DNA from: Paracoccaceae bacterium
Lineage (GTDB): Bacteria; Pseudomonadota; Alphaproteobacteria; Rhodobacterales; Rhodobacteraceae
DNA: 64,000 nucleotides
Direction: 5' to 3'
Assembly: GCA_027013095.1 (NCBI GenBank)
Contig: JALUYI010000006.1
Coordinates: 29,674-93,673 of the forward strand
Within the stretch, counting starts at the first letter, position 1, and every line of letters starts with the position of its first letter. The notes beneath the pieces were generated by a model. It had not been told where the DNA came from. It searched no databases and saw only the letters and a list, made by a program, of their open reading frames with translations. This document shows, in pieces, positions 35,100-43,495 of the stretch. A program made the position numbers and the translations under genes.

Positions 35100-35262
35100 A
35101 TTGGTCAGCCGTCTTAGGCCGCGTTGCCGAAAAGTAAATGATTACGCCAACGGCAATCAGTGGTATCAGAATCGAGATCAGCCAGGGCATTACGTTGAAT
35201 TGCAAGCAGCAGCCCGGGATTGTAGGTGCCAACGGCATAATGTCAGGTATTGGTTGCATCAT
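35089..35262 (-). CDS. Small single-span membrane protein with CC pair
   Basis: A 57-residue protein with an N-terminal proline-rich stretch, GCC (C18, C19) and one hydrophobic helix (LISILIPLIAVGVIIYF). AGGAAAC precedes ATG 35262. The stop overlaps the merA start by 11 bases, so it is coupled to merA. It is unrecognised and could hand Hg(II) to MerA at the membrane. Confidence 0.55.
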   Translation of the reverse strand: MMQPIPDIMPLAPTIPGCCLQFNVMPWLISILIPLIAVGVIIYFSATRPKTADQYES

Positions 35263-35320
35263 TTTGTTTCCTAATCTTGGTTCGAGCGTTTCAAATCCTG
35301 ATCGCAAGAACCCGTGCAAG

Positions 35321-35566
35321 CTAATCATCCGCCACAGTCACTTTTTTGAGTGCGCAAGTATGCTGCCGCCTTCTGGCGCGATACAGCAGCAAAGCCGCCA
35401 CTCCAGCTAGCAGGACAGCAACCCCGCCAAGGCCCGTCATCCAGCCACCGATCGCGCCAAGCACAGCAGCAACCGCTGCAAACGTCAACAGGCTGCCGCG
35501 GCAGCACGCGACCAGTACCGCTCCGACCCCGAGGTAGGCGGCGACTTTTCCAATTGTGCTCTTCAT
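35321..35566 (-). CDS. Two-span membrane protein with CC pair, mer operon
   Basis: An 81-residue protein with VLVACCRGS (C21, C22) in the first span, then a Gly-rich second span and a basic tail with one Cys. The arrangement is like the first spans of MerT or MerF, but the sequence is not clearly either. It is the second of three small CC proteins in this operon and a candidate mercury uptake component. Confidence 0.58.
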   Translation of the reverse strand: MKSTIGKVAAYLGVGAVLVACCRGSLLTFAAVAAVLGAIGGWMTGLGGVAVLLAGVAALLLYRARRRQHTCALKKVTVADD

Positions 35567-35702
35567 GTTCAAGGATCTGCTCCTGTTTGGTCCGCTCAAT
35601 ACCACTTATGTTATCGGCCGGACGATCTCATTCATCATGCACGGGCTTTGGCCCTTCGCCGTTGGTCTCAGTACTTGCCGCCGGCATCACCCTTGACCAT
35701 GC

Positions 35703-35879
35703 TCACGGGGTCGCCATATTTCGCAGGCGCCCCGATCCCGTACCGACGCGCTTAGCGCCGGGAATATTGGATACTGTATACGCTGCAATATATGGGCAAG
35801 ATGAGCAATAAAGCCCGGTCACCTTGATAGCGTTTGTTTGTTGCTTGGCCGTGGCGAAGAGAAAAGGCGTGTGTTTCAT
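35703..35879 (-). pseudogene. Degenerate merP-like heavy-metal-binding protein
   Basis: The 58-residue frame begins MKHTPFLFATAKQ and holds a heavy-metal-associated motif GLYCSSCPYIA, like MerP (GMTCAACPY). After IPGAKRV it leaves the family. Another frame directly downstream reads PVSMVKGDAGGKY before a stop, so a frameshift or internal deletion is likely. No signal peptide is evident. It lies 11 bases after the merT-like gene. Confidence 0.5.
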
Positions 35880-35890
35880 TTCAATTCTTT

Positions 35891-36175
35891 TTAAAAGGGG
35901 CCCAACAGGGTGGGGGCGAAGTACTGGAGTGCGAGCGACGCGATTACGACGATCAGTGACAGCCACATTACGCTGCGCATCAGCGTGCGGTTCAAGGGGG
36001 AAGCACAAGTGTCGCTGGCGCAGGATTCGGTGTCAACCGGACGGCAGGCCTTGTAGATCCCGTAGGCCAACCCGCCAAGGACCATCGCCCAGATCGCTGT
36101 GCGGTTGCTTGACGGTGCAGTTGCCTGGGATGGAGTCTTCTCTTGCGAGGGGATGTCGGGGGTGGCCAGTGTCAT
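35891..36175 (-). CDS. MerT-like mercury transport protein, N-terminally reduced
   Basis: A 94-residue protein with two hydrophobic segments (AIWAMVLGGLAYGIY and VMWLSLIVVIASLALQYFAP). The stretch YKACRPVDTESCASDTCASP (C44, C52, C57) resembles the cytoplasmic loop of MerT (ACKPGEVCAIP), and the ending matches the third MerT span. The first MerT span with its CC pair is absent and may be supplied by the separate CC proteins downstream. GAGGCGACA precedes ATG 36175. It is the first gene after MerR-type box F. Confidence 0.55.
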   Translation of the reverse strand: MTLATPDIPSQEKTPSQATAPSSNRTAIWAMVLGGLAYGIYKACRPVDTESCASDTCASPLNRTLMRSVMWLSLIVVIASLALQYFAPTLLGPF

Positions 36176-36204
36176 TGTCGCCTCATGAACAGAATTGCAA
36201 CTGT

Positions 36205-36235
36205 CTTTTGCCGCCCGTAGCGGGTACGGGGTCAA
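36205..36235 (-). promoter_or_regulatory. MerR-type operator/promoter F (before the mer operon)
   Basis: On the minus strand TTGACC is followed by CCGTACCCGCTACGGGCGG (19 bases, dyad CCGTA..TACGG) and CAAAAG. The half-site CCGTAC is the same as in the classical mer operator. It lies 30 bases before the merT-like start codon. Confidence 0.7.
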
Positions 36236-36305
36236 GCTCGAAATTAACGGTGCCATCACGATTGTGTGACGGTGCCGCAAGGCCGCCTCTGGCAGGGAAA
36301 CGAGG

Positions 36306-36542
36306 TTACCCCAGAGCCCCCTTGATTCTAAGCGCCACCACGTCCGCCGCATCCCTGACCGGATCAGCCGCCAGATGCGCGTAGCGCGCTGTGGTCTGGA
36401 CCTGCGTGTGGCCGAGAAGCGCGCCGATCATCGGCAGCTCCTGGCCGGCAGCAACGGCGGTTGAGGCAAAGGTATGGCGCAGGTCGTGGATGCGCGCCAG
36501 CTGCGCGCGGACCTTGCGGCGCGGGGCGTCGCGATCAGCCAT
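36306..36542 (-). pseudogene. C-terminal stub of a tyrosine recombinase (integrase)
   Basis: The frame carries the catalytic block HDLRHTFAST, then LLGHTQVQTTARYAHLA with the HxxR, H/GH and Tyr nucleophile motifs at the normal spacing, ending about 25 residues later. About 300 N-terminal residues are missing. The 5' part of the frame (before RIHDLRH) is antisense to the glyoxalase-superfamily fragment, which marks the break near 36495. It is likely the integrase relic of the island. Confidence 0.75.
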
Positions 36543-36884
36543 TCGCAGGCGCTGGAGCGGGTGGCGCGGGCGGCGGGATTTTCCAACTGGAACGCGCTAT
36601 TTGCGGCCATCGGCAACCGCCCGCCCGAGGACTGGGCGGTAGGCCAGCGGGTGCGTGGCGCCTACCTGGGCCAACCGTTCGAGGGTCGGATTATTCGGGT
36701 AGAGATGATCCGCCCCAGCTGGTTTCGCCTGACCATCGACTTGGATGAGGCCGTAGATGTGGTGACTTTCGAGAGCTTTTCCAACTTCCGCAAACGTGTC
36801 TGGGGCATTGTCGGGCCGCTTGGCGAAAGTCGCGAGAAAACTTCGAACGGTCAGCCCCATCTGGTGATTGAGGAGGGCGCCTAA
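36474..36884 (+). pseudogene. 5'-truncated glyoxalase-superfamily-type protein
   Basis: From QLRADLAARGVAISHSQALE onward the sequence matches a group of alphaproteobacterial proteins labelled glyoxalase superfamily that end with GQRVxGxYLGQPFxG and VTFESFSNFRKRV. The first codons (MAQVVDAR) come from antisense integrase DNA, so the N-terminus has been replaced. The frame is still open over 136 codons. The protein may be expressed but is probably a relic. Confidence 0.6.
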
Positions 36885-37774
36885 GGCGCCTTGCCCAACT
36901 CCTCGGCCAGCAGATCGAACACCCGGCGGATGCGGCGGCTGGTGGTCAGGTCGCGGTGCGAGACCAGCCAGATTGGAAAGCTGAGCGGCTCCAAGTCCGG
37001 CAACGCGCGCACCACTGCGAGCTCGGCATCACCTATGTAGGCGTCAAGGATGCCGATGCCGAGGCCCTGTTTCACATATTCCCACATGACCAGGTAATTG
37101 TCCGTGAAGATGGGGAAATTCCGTTCCGTCAGGTTCAACCCCATAGTGTTCAGGCCGTCGATGAGCGCGCCGGTGCGGTCGATCGAGATGAACTCAGCCC
37201 GTGACAGCTCGTGCGGCGTCGCCGGGTTGCCGATGCGGGCCAGATAGCCGGGCGTCGCATAGAGCCGCGCTGGCGTGTCGCGCAGTTTGCGGGCGATCAG
37301 GTCAGGTTCGGTCGGGCGGAAATTGCGCACGGCGATGTCGGCCTCGCGCCGTCGCAGATCACGCGTGGTCGAGGTGGCGATGATGTCGATCTCGATCCCC
37401 GGTTCTTCGCGCCTCAGACGGGCGAGAATCGGCGGAAAGACAAGCGCCGCGTAAACCTCTGACACGGTGATCGACACCTTGCCTTCCAGCTTTTGCGTCT
37501 GGCCCGCCGCAGCGATGGAAAACCGCGTGGCGGCCTCGCCCATGGTGCGGACGTGGTCGAGCAGATCGAGCCCCGCAGGCGTCAGGACCAGCCCTCGGCC
37601 CGCGCGTTCAAAGAGCGCCACGCCAAGCTCGGCCTCGAGCGCATCCACCTGCCTTCCCAGCGTCGGCTGGGTCATGCCCAAGGCGCGGGCGGCAGCGGAA
37701 AGCGAGCCTTCTTCGGCAGTGACCAGAAACGCACGGGCACGGTTCCAGTCGAAGGTGACAGAGGACCAATCCAT
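36881..37774 (-). CDS. LysR family transcriptional regulator
   Basis: A regulator with the N-terminal winged helix (FLVTAEEGSLSAAARALGMTQPTLGRQVDALE) and a LysR substrate-binding domain, about 297 residues. ATG 37774 gives the usual start; an ATG 12 bases upstream is possible. It is divergent from the dehydrogenase gene at 37871 with under 100 bases between them, so it probably controls that gene and itself. Confidence 0.88.
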   Translation of the reverse strand: MDWSSVTFDWNRARAFLVTAEEGSLSAAARALGMTQPTLGRQVDALEAELGVALFERAGRGLVLTPAGLDLLDHVRTMGEAATRFSIAAAGQTQKLEGKVSITVSEVYAALVFPPILARLRREEPGIEIDIIATSTTRDLRRREADIAVRNFRPTEPDLIARKLRDTPARLYATPGYLARIGNPATPHELSRAEFISIDRTGALIDGLNTMGLNLTERNFPIFTDNYLVMWEYVKQGLGIGILDAYIGDAELAVVRALPDLEPLSFPIWLVSHRDLTTSRRIRRVFDLLAEELGKAP

Positions 37775-37870
37775 ACAAAAACGCATAACAGATGTGAGAA
37801 TTTAGTCAATTTGCATGATTGGGCGGGGCGGATAGCAACGGCGGCGAAACCAGCAAAAGGATGATTTGCC

Positions 37871-38863
37871 ATGAAAGCCGCAACCTACACCCGTTACGGA
37901 GGCCCCGAGGTGGTCCGTATCACCGATCAGCCGCGCCCCGAGCCGGGCGAAAACGCGGTGCTGATCCGCGTGCACGCCAGCACGGTCAGCGCCGGCGACT
38001 GGCGCATGCGCAGCCTTGAGGTGCCGCGCGGGCTGGGGCTGGCGATCCGCGCCTTTGCCGGATGGACGCGGCCGCGCAAACCGGTTCTGGGCGGTGATGC
38101 GGCGGGGATCATCGTCGACATGGGCGCGCGCGTTACGGGCTGGAGCATCGGCGATGCGGTGATGGCCTATCCGGGCGCAGCCATGGGCGGGCATGCGGAA
38201 TATCTGGCAATGCCAGCCAATGGCACGATGGCGCTGAAACCGGCGGGGCTGAGCTATGCCGAGACCGCCGCGATTGCGTTCGGCGGGCTGACGGCACTGG
38301 AGTTCCTGCAGGACAAGGGCGGGCTGAAGGCGGGTGAAAAGGTGCTGATCGTCGGTGCTTCTGGGGCCGTGGGCAGCGCCGCCGTGCAGCTGGCGCGCCA
38401 CTTCGGCGCCGATGTGACCGGGGTTTGCTCGGCGGCCAACGCGGCGCTTGTGCGCGACCTTGGCGCGCATCGCGTGGTGGATTACCGCGCGCAAGATATC
38501 GCCCGGCTGACTGGACGTTTCGACGTGATCCTCGACACCACCGGCACAGCTCCGTGGCAGCGGGTGCGCCATCTTCTGACCCCGCGCGGGCGGCTGCTGG
38601 TGGTGGCAGGCGGCTTGCCAGATATGCTGAAAATGGCAACCAACCGGCGGATCATCGGCGGTGTTTCCACGGGCAGCGCCGAGGGGCTGCGCACCCTTAT
38701 GGCGCTCATCGAGGAAGGCGAGTTCTTTCCACTGATCGACCGGGTCTATCCGTTCGAACACGTCCGCCGCGCCCACGCCCATGTCGATACCGGCCGCAAG
38801 AAGGGCGCGGTGGTGCTGTCGCTTGTCCCCCAAGAGCGTGGTGCGCTTCCCGCGGCGGTATGA
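37871..38863 (+). CDS. NAD(P)-dependent zinc-less alcohol dehydrogenase / quinone oxidoreductase family
   Basis: A 330-residue medium-chain dehydrogenase. It has the N-terminal MKAATYTRYGGPEVV, GGDAAG and the nucleotide motif VLIVGASGAVGSAAVQLAR, with the conserved GGLTALEFL before it. The structural-zinc cysteines are absent, as in quinone oxidoreductases. It is likely regulated by the divergent LysR gene. The substrate is unknown. Confidence 0.85.
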   Translation: MKAATYTRYGGPEVVRITDQPRPEPGENAVLIRVHASTVSAGDWRMRSLEVPRGLGLAIRAFAGWTRPRKPVLGGDAAGIIVDMGARVTGWSIGDAVMAYPGAAMGGHAEYLAMPANGTMALKPAGLSYAETAAIAFGGLTALEFLQDKGGLKAGEKVLIVGASGAVGSAAVQLARHFGADVTGVCSAANAALVRDLGAHRVVDYRAQDIARLTGRFDVILDTTGTAPWQRVRHLLTPRGRLLVVAGGLPDMLKMATNRRIIGGVSTGSAEGLRTLMALIEEGEFFPLIDRVYPFEHVRRAHAHVDTGRKKGAVVLSLVPQERGALPAAV

Positions 38864-38908
38864 GCGCCTCCCCATCCAATCACAGACCCATCATCAAGGA
38901 ATACCAAA

Positions 38909-39646
38909 ATGACCCACCTGACCGAAAACCCCCGCCAGCTCGCGCGCAAAGCGGGGGCGCTTTACATCCTGATCGCGCTGATCGGGCCTTTCGCCATCGC
39001 TTATGTGCCGTCACAGATTGTCACGGCGGGCGATGCGCAGGCCACGGCCGAGGCGCTGATGGCAAGGTCCGGGCTGTTTCGCCTCGGGATGGCTGCCGAC
39101 TTTGCCGTGATCGGGCTTGAGATCGTCCTGACCGCGATGCTCTATGTGCTGCTGCGCCCGGTCGATCCGGCCCGCTCGATGGCGGCCGCCTTGGCGCGCT
39201 TTGCCATGATTGCGGTAATGGCAGTCATCTTGCTGCTGAACGCAGCGGCCGTTGCCATAAGCACCGGCGCGTTGTCTGGCAGTCCGGAAACCGTGTTGGC
39301 GCTGCTTGAGGTCCATGCGCAGGGCATCTTTGTCTGGGGTGTGCTGTTCAGCCTGCACCTGTTCCTTCTGGGCGGGCTGATCCGCCGCTCGGGCTATTTT
39401 CCGAAATGGTTCGGCGGCGCGATGGTGATCGGGTCGTTCGGCTATCTGATCGATGGGCTGGCCGCGCTGATGCAGGTGGACATCCTCGCACTGGACATCG
39501 TCGGGGGCGTGTTGCTGGCGATAGCCACCTTGGGTGAGCTGGGCTTTGCCCTGTGGCTCGCCATTAAAGGGCTGGACGCAACGAAATGGGCGGATAGGGC
39601 GCAAATAAATGTACAAAGCGAGGTCAAGTCCATAGGGTCGTGCTGA
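38909..39646 (+). CDS. DUF4386 family membrane protein
   Basis: A 245-residue protein with six or so hydrophobic spans beginning ARKAGALYILIALIGPFAIAYVP and ending with a conserved span and WLAIKGL. The pattern is that of DUF4386 membrane proteins, whose role is unknown. It follows the dehydrogenase by 45 bases and may be in its operon. Confidence 0.75.
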   Translation: MTHLTENPRQLARKAGALYILIALIGPFAIAYVPSQIVTAGDAQATAEALMARSGLFRLGMAADFAVIGLEIVLTAMLYVLLRPVDPARSMAAALARFAMIAVMAVILLLNAAAVAISTGALSGSPETVLALLEVHAQGIFVWGVLFSLHLFLLGGLIRRSGYFPKWFGGAMVIGSFGYLIDGLAALMQVDILALDIVGGVLLAIATLGELGFALWLAIKGLDATKWADRAQINVQSEVKSIGSC

Positions 39647-39719
39647 AGATGTATCCCAATTCGACCATCCTGAGCACGTGGCCGGCAGTGAGCCTTTTTG
39701 AATGCTCGGAGGAGATGCC

Positions 39720-40697
39720 ATGTTCAAGACGTTTTTGATAGGCCTATTGGTTCTGGCCGTTGCGCCCCTTGGTCTGATCTTTTCCCAATGGCCCCAAAAG
39801 GATCTGGTCGCAGATGCGGGGGGGCTGGATTTCAGCCGCTTGCCGGATCACGAACGCGCTCCGGCACCTTTGGAAATCTGGACTGCGCGTGACGACAGCG
39901 ATCTGGGTGTGCGCCGGTACCGCTCGGGCAACGCGTCTGCGCCGCTGGTGGTCATGCTCCATGGTTCAGGCTGGCATGGGCTGCAATTCAACGCCTTGGC
40001 GCGCAAGATCGCTGACAGTCGACTCGCTGATGTGGTCGTCCCGGACCTGCGCGGCCATGGGCCAACGCCGCAGCATCGGGGGGATGTCGCCTATATCGGT
40101 CAGTTAGAAGACGACATCTCCGACCTCATAAAACACGAGGCACGCCCCGGGCAAAAAGTTGTTTTGCTGGGGCATTCCTCGGGCGGGGGATTGGCCTTGC
40201 GCTTTGCGGGCGGGCGCCATGGCAAGATGATCGATGGCGCAATCCTGCTGGCGCCTTATCTGGGACACGCAGCCCCGACCACGCGCCCACAGTCGGGCGG
40301 TTGGGCGCGCCCGCTGGTCCGCCGGATCATCGGCCTGTCGATATTGAACCGGTTGGGAATAACCGCCCTGAACGGGTTGACGGTGGTGCAGTTTCGCTTT
40401 CCCCCGGCAATCCTGAACGGGCCGCTGGGTGCGACGGCGACGCGCTCTTATTCCTATCGGCTGAACCAATCATATGCACCGCGCGCGGATCTTGCGGCAG
40501 AGATTGCGGCATTGCCACCGTTCCTGCTCGTCGCAGGCGAAAAAGACGAGGCCTTTGACGCGGCATTGTATCAGCCGACATTGGCGAAGTGGAACCGGTC
40601 TGGCGAATACAAGATCGTTTCGGGCGCGGGGCACCTTGATATCGTTGATAACCCTTTTGCATTTGAAGCCATCGCAAACTGGCTGGGGAGAATTTGA
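39720..40697 (+). CDS. Alpha/beta hydrolase, signal-anchored
   Basis: A 325-residue hydrolase with an N-terminal hydrophobic anchor, the oxyanion region VVMLHGSGWHG, the nucleophile elbow GHSSGGG and a late GAGHLDIVDNP with the catalytic His. GGAGGAG precedes ATG 39720. The lipase or esterase family is clear; the substrate is not. Confidence 0.82.
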   Translation: MFKTFLIGLLVLAVAPLGLIFSQWPQKDLVADAGGLDFSRLPDHERAPAPLEIWTARDDSDLGVRRYRSGNASAPLVVMLHGSGWHGLQFNALARKIADSRLADVVVPDLRGHGPTPQHRGDVAYIGQLEDDISDLIKHEARPGQKVVLLGHSSGGGLALRFAGGRHGKMIDGAILLAPYLGHAAPTTRPQSGGWARPLVRRIIGLSILNRLGITALNGLTVVQFRFPPAILNGPLGATATRSYSYRLNQSYAPRADLAAEIAALPPFLLVAGEKDEAFDAALYQPTLAKWNRSGEYKIVSGAGHLDIVDNPFAFEAIANWLGRI

Positions 40698-40806
40698 CTT
40701 TTTCGCGGAGCGGGCCGCCATAGGGTTTCCGCCTGTCCCGGCGGCTTCAACCGCGCTTGGCTGCCTGAATAAAGCCAAGATACATCTCAAACTGGCTGAC
40801 AACCGG

Positions 40807-41049
40807 TCAAAAATATAGGCCCACCTCGTGGAGCTTCTCGATCTCGGCGTCGTTGTTTTTTGCAGCCGATCCCGCATCCTTGCCGAAGGCCGCCGCCATG
40901 TTCTTGATCGCCGCTCGCTTCCAGCCGCTGATCATGTTGGGGTGGACACCATGCTTCTTCGACAGCTCCGCCAGCGTCAGTTCCTCGCGGATCGCGTCCA
41001 GAGCCACCCGTGCCTTGAATTCTGCCGAATATCGCTTCCTTTTCGTCAT
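40807..41049 (-). pseudogene. IS3-family transposase OrfA remnant
   Basis: The frame (KRKRYSAEFKARVALDAIRE, then LSKKHGVHPNMISGWKR) is the N-terminal helix-turn-helix protein of IS3 elements. It ends prematurely after DAEIEKLHE, and no OrfB follows. The DNA just upstream of its start (41080-41110, ACTGGTCCGGATTTCCGCGAC) looks like an IS end. It is a dead element next to tRNA-Arg(CCT). Confidence 0.75.
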
Positions 41050-41455
41050 TTCAAATCGTCCTTTCTATCGGGCGATTCATCTTAACGACTGGTCCGGATT
41101 TCCGCGACCACCTCTGATCGTGTGTTCCAAATTCTATCAGAGGTGTCGGTCGCAGGGCAATCCGTGTCCACGAAGGCCAGCTGCCGAAAAGTGTGTAGCA
41201 CATGATGACAAGAGGCTCTCAATGTACTACGGAGGTACTGCAAGCAGTTGATAATAAAGGATTTTGAAATAATGAGATCGTTTCCCTTCTTCTAACCCAG
41301 ACGCATCACTTTGTTTGAAGAACGGCTTTATTGGCCGTTGTCTTGATTATGGTGCTAGAAACAGGTGGTATTGTCACACATAATGCCACACATTAATGAC
41401 TATTTGGCGCATCCCCTTAAATGATAATCGTTATATCTCAATGACTTAGGTTTAT
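41050..41455. other. Gene-poor AT-rich stretch between IS3 remnant and tRNA
   Basis: No gene is seen. The stretch is AT-rich compared with its surroundings and includes the probable IS3 end (about 41080-41110). It faces the 3' end of the tRNA, the usual attachment side for integrating elements. Confidence 0.4.
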
Positions 41456-41532
<77 letters not shown>

Positions 41533-41588
41533 GGTATGCCGTCCTTTTTGCCGGTTTTGCCGCCCTGTTCAAGCGGCAAAAGCATGCT

Positions 41589-43028
41589 TTACAGGGATTC
41601 CTGGGGTTGCAAGCTCATGCGGAAACGGGATTCTTCGCGTTTGGAAAACCATTCGAGCTGATCGTGCAGGGTCACCACCGAGCCGATGATGATGATCGAG
41701 GGCCCCTTCAGCCCGGCCTCACGCGCCTTGCCGACAAGGTCAGTGACGGTTCCGATGACGACCCGCTGGTTTTCGCGTGTCCCGTTGTCGATGATTGCTG
41801 CAGGGGTGTCCGGGCTGAGGCCGCGCTTGATGATTTCCTCGCTGAGAAAGGCCAGATTCGAGAGCCCCATATAGACGGCAACGGTTTGCTGTGGGCGGAT
41901 CAGCACGTCCCAGTCCAGCCCGAGGACGCCGTCCTTGCCATGAGCGGTGACAAACATGCAGGAATGTGCGTGATCGCGGTGGGTCAGCGGGATCCCCGAA
42001 TAGGCTGCACAGCCGGCTGCGGCCGTCACACCGGGGACGACCTGAAACGGGATATCGTTCTCGGCGAGCTTTTCGATTTCCTCACCGCCCCGTCCAAAGA
42101 TGAACGGATCGCCCCCTTTCAGGCGCAGGACCCGTTTGCCTTGCAGCGCCAGATCGACCAGAAGCTGGCTGATATCCTCTTGCTGCATGGTGTGTTGTTT
42201 TGGCAGTTTGCCAACATAGACGCGCTCGGCGTCGCGGCGCATGAGATCAAGGATATCCTTGCCGACGAGACGATCGTAAACCACGACATCGGCGCGCTGC
42301 ATCAGGCGCAGGGCGCGAAAGGTCAGAAGGTCGGGGTCGCCGGGACCAGCGCCGACAAGGTAAACCTCGCCGATTCGCCCGCGCGGGTTCTCGGATGCCG
42401 CTTCATCCAGTTCCGACATCAACTGGCGCTCGGCTGCGTCCGGAGCGCCAGACAGAAACAGATCCCCCACAGGCCCTTCGATGGCGCTTTCCCAGAACCG
42501 CCGCCGGTCCAGCGTCTTGCGGATACGCTCGCTGGCCTGAGTGCGAAAGCGGCCGACAAATTCGGCAAGTCGGCCATAGGCGGGGGGCAGCAGGCTTTCG
42601 ATTCGGGCGCGCAGGATGCGGGCGATGACAGGGGCCGCGCCGCCTGATGAGATGGCCACCACCAGCGGCGCGCGATCCACGACCGAGGGGGTGATAAAAT
42701 CGCAATATTCGGCCACATCGGCGACATTTGCCAAAACCCCGTGTTTGCGGGCGGCCTGATGGAGCAGTGCGTCGCGGCCATCGTCCTCGGAGGCGCCATA
42801 GGCGACAACCGCGTCCCTGACATCCTGATCGGCGAGCGGACGCGGGAAATGGGTGAGGTTGGGATTGGCGAGATAGGGGGCGAATTCCTCCGACAATTCA
42901 GGGTCGAAAACATGCACCTTTGCGCCCGCGGCCAAGGCCCGGTCGGCCCGTCGCGCGGCAACAGTGGTGCCGCCGTCGATCACCACCAGCCGGTCGCGGA
43001 TGTCTAGAAAAATTGGCAGATAATCCAT
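41589..43028 (-). CDS. cysG: Siroheme synthase (trifunctional CysG type)
   Basis: Makes siroheme from uroporphyrinogen III: methylation, oxidation and iron insertion. The N-terminal half is a CysG(B) dehydrogenase/chelatase domain (VVIDGGTTVAARRADRAL, SSGGAAP). The C-terminal half is the methyltransferase (VYLVGAGPGDPDLLT, RLKGGDPFIFGRGGEE, PGVTAAAGCAA). It has 479 residues from ATG 43028. It supplies the cofactor of DsrAB, whose genes lie divergently 1.7 kb away. Confidence 0.92.
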   Translation of the reverse strand: MDYLPIFLDIRDRLVVIDGGTTVAARRADRALAAGAKVHVFDPELSEEFAPYLANPNLTHFPRPLADQDVRDAVVAYGASEDDGRDALLHQAARKHGVLANVADVAEYCDFITPSVVDRAPLVVAISSGGAAPVIARILRARIESLLPPAYGRLAEFVGRFRTQASERIRKTLDRRRFWESAIEGPVGDLFLSGAPDAAERQLMSELDEAASENPRGRIGEVYLVGAGPGDPDLLTFRALRLMQRADVVVYDRLVGKDILDLMRRDAERVYVGKLPKQHTMQQEDISQLLVDLALQGKRVLRLKGGDPFIFGRGGEEIEKLAENDIPFQVVPGVTAAAGCAAYSGIPLTHRDHAHSCMFVTAHGKDGVLGLDWDVLIRPQQTVAVYMGLSNLAFLSEEIIKRGLSPDTPAAIIDNGTRENQRVVIGTVTDLVGKAREAGLKGPSIIIIGSVVTLHDQLEWFSKREESRFRMSLQPQESL

Positions 43029-43042
43029 TCTCAAACCTGCTT

Positions 43043-43279
43043 TCAATTGCTGTTTTGGGCCGGTTTTTCACGCGCCCATTTACTGATATCGGCCCCCAGC
43101 GCGGCGGCGCTGTCCGGATCGATCTCGACCATCGTTATGCGTTTGCCCTCGCGCCAGATCATGCGCAACATGAACAGGCCGTTGTGATAGTCGACATCCA
43201 GAAGCCGCACCCGCCGACCGAACGGCAGCACATGTTCGGCCAGTTCAGTAACGGTTTCATCAGGCCCCTCACTCGCCAT
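43043..43279 (-). CDS. Small conserved protein of the dsr-linked cluster (unknown)
   Basis: A 78-residue acidic protein (start ASEGPDETVTELAEHVLPFG, then RVRLLDVDYHNGLFMLRMIWREGKR). ATG 43279 overlaps the stop of the upstream small gene. No motif or signal peptide is seen. It lies between siroheme synthase and the TauD-like gene, so a role linked to sulfite reductase or its cofactor is a guess. Confidence 0.6.
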   Translation of the reverse strand: MASEGPDETVTELAEHVLPFGRRVRLLDVDYHNGLFMLRMIWREGKRITMVEIDPDSAAALGADISKWAREKPAQNSN

Positions 43280-43469
43280 ATCGCAGCCCCCGGGTGAACG
43301 CCGCCTCAAGACGCCATTCCCATTTACGTGGCGTGTCGCGGTAATCTGGTTTGAGGTCGAACTCAAGGAACATCTGCCCCGATTCCCCCGCATGCGCGAC
43401 CAAGCGCTCAAGCTCGTCAAATGAGGTGACCTCTTGATGCTGGATAATCAGATCGCTGAGTTTTGCCAT
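43269..43469 (-). CDS. Small protein of the dsr-linked cluster (unknown)
   Basis: A 66-residue soluble protein (MAKLSDLIIQHQEVTSFDEL, ending WRLEAAFTRGLRYGE). AAGGGGAGAAAGAAAC precedes ATG 43469. It overlaps the next small gene by 11 bases. It is not recognised; its conservation beside dsr genes would be worth checking. Confidence 0.58.
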   Translation of the reverse strand: MAKLSDLIIQHQEVTSFDELERLVAHAGESGQMFLEFDLKPDYRDTPRKWEWRLEAAFTRGLRYGE

Positions 43470-43495
43470 GTTTCTTTCTCCCCTTTTCAATTGTG

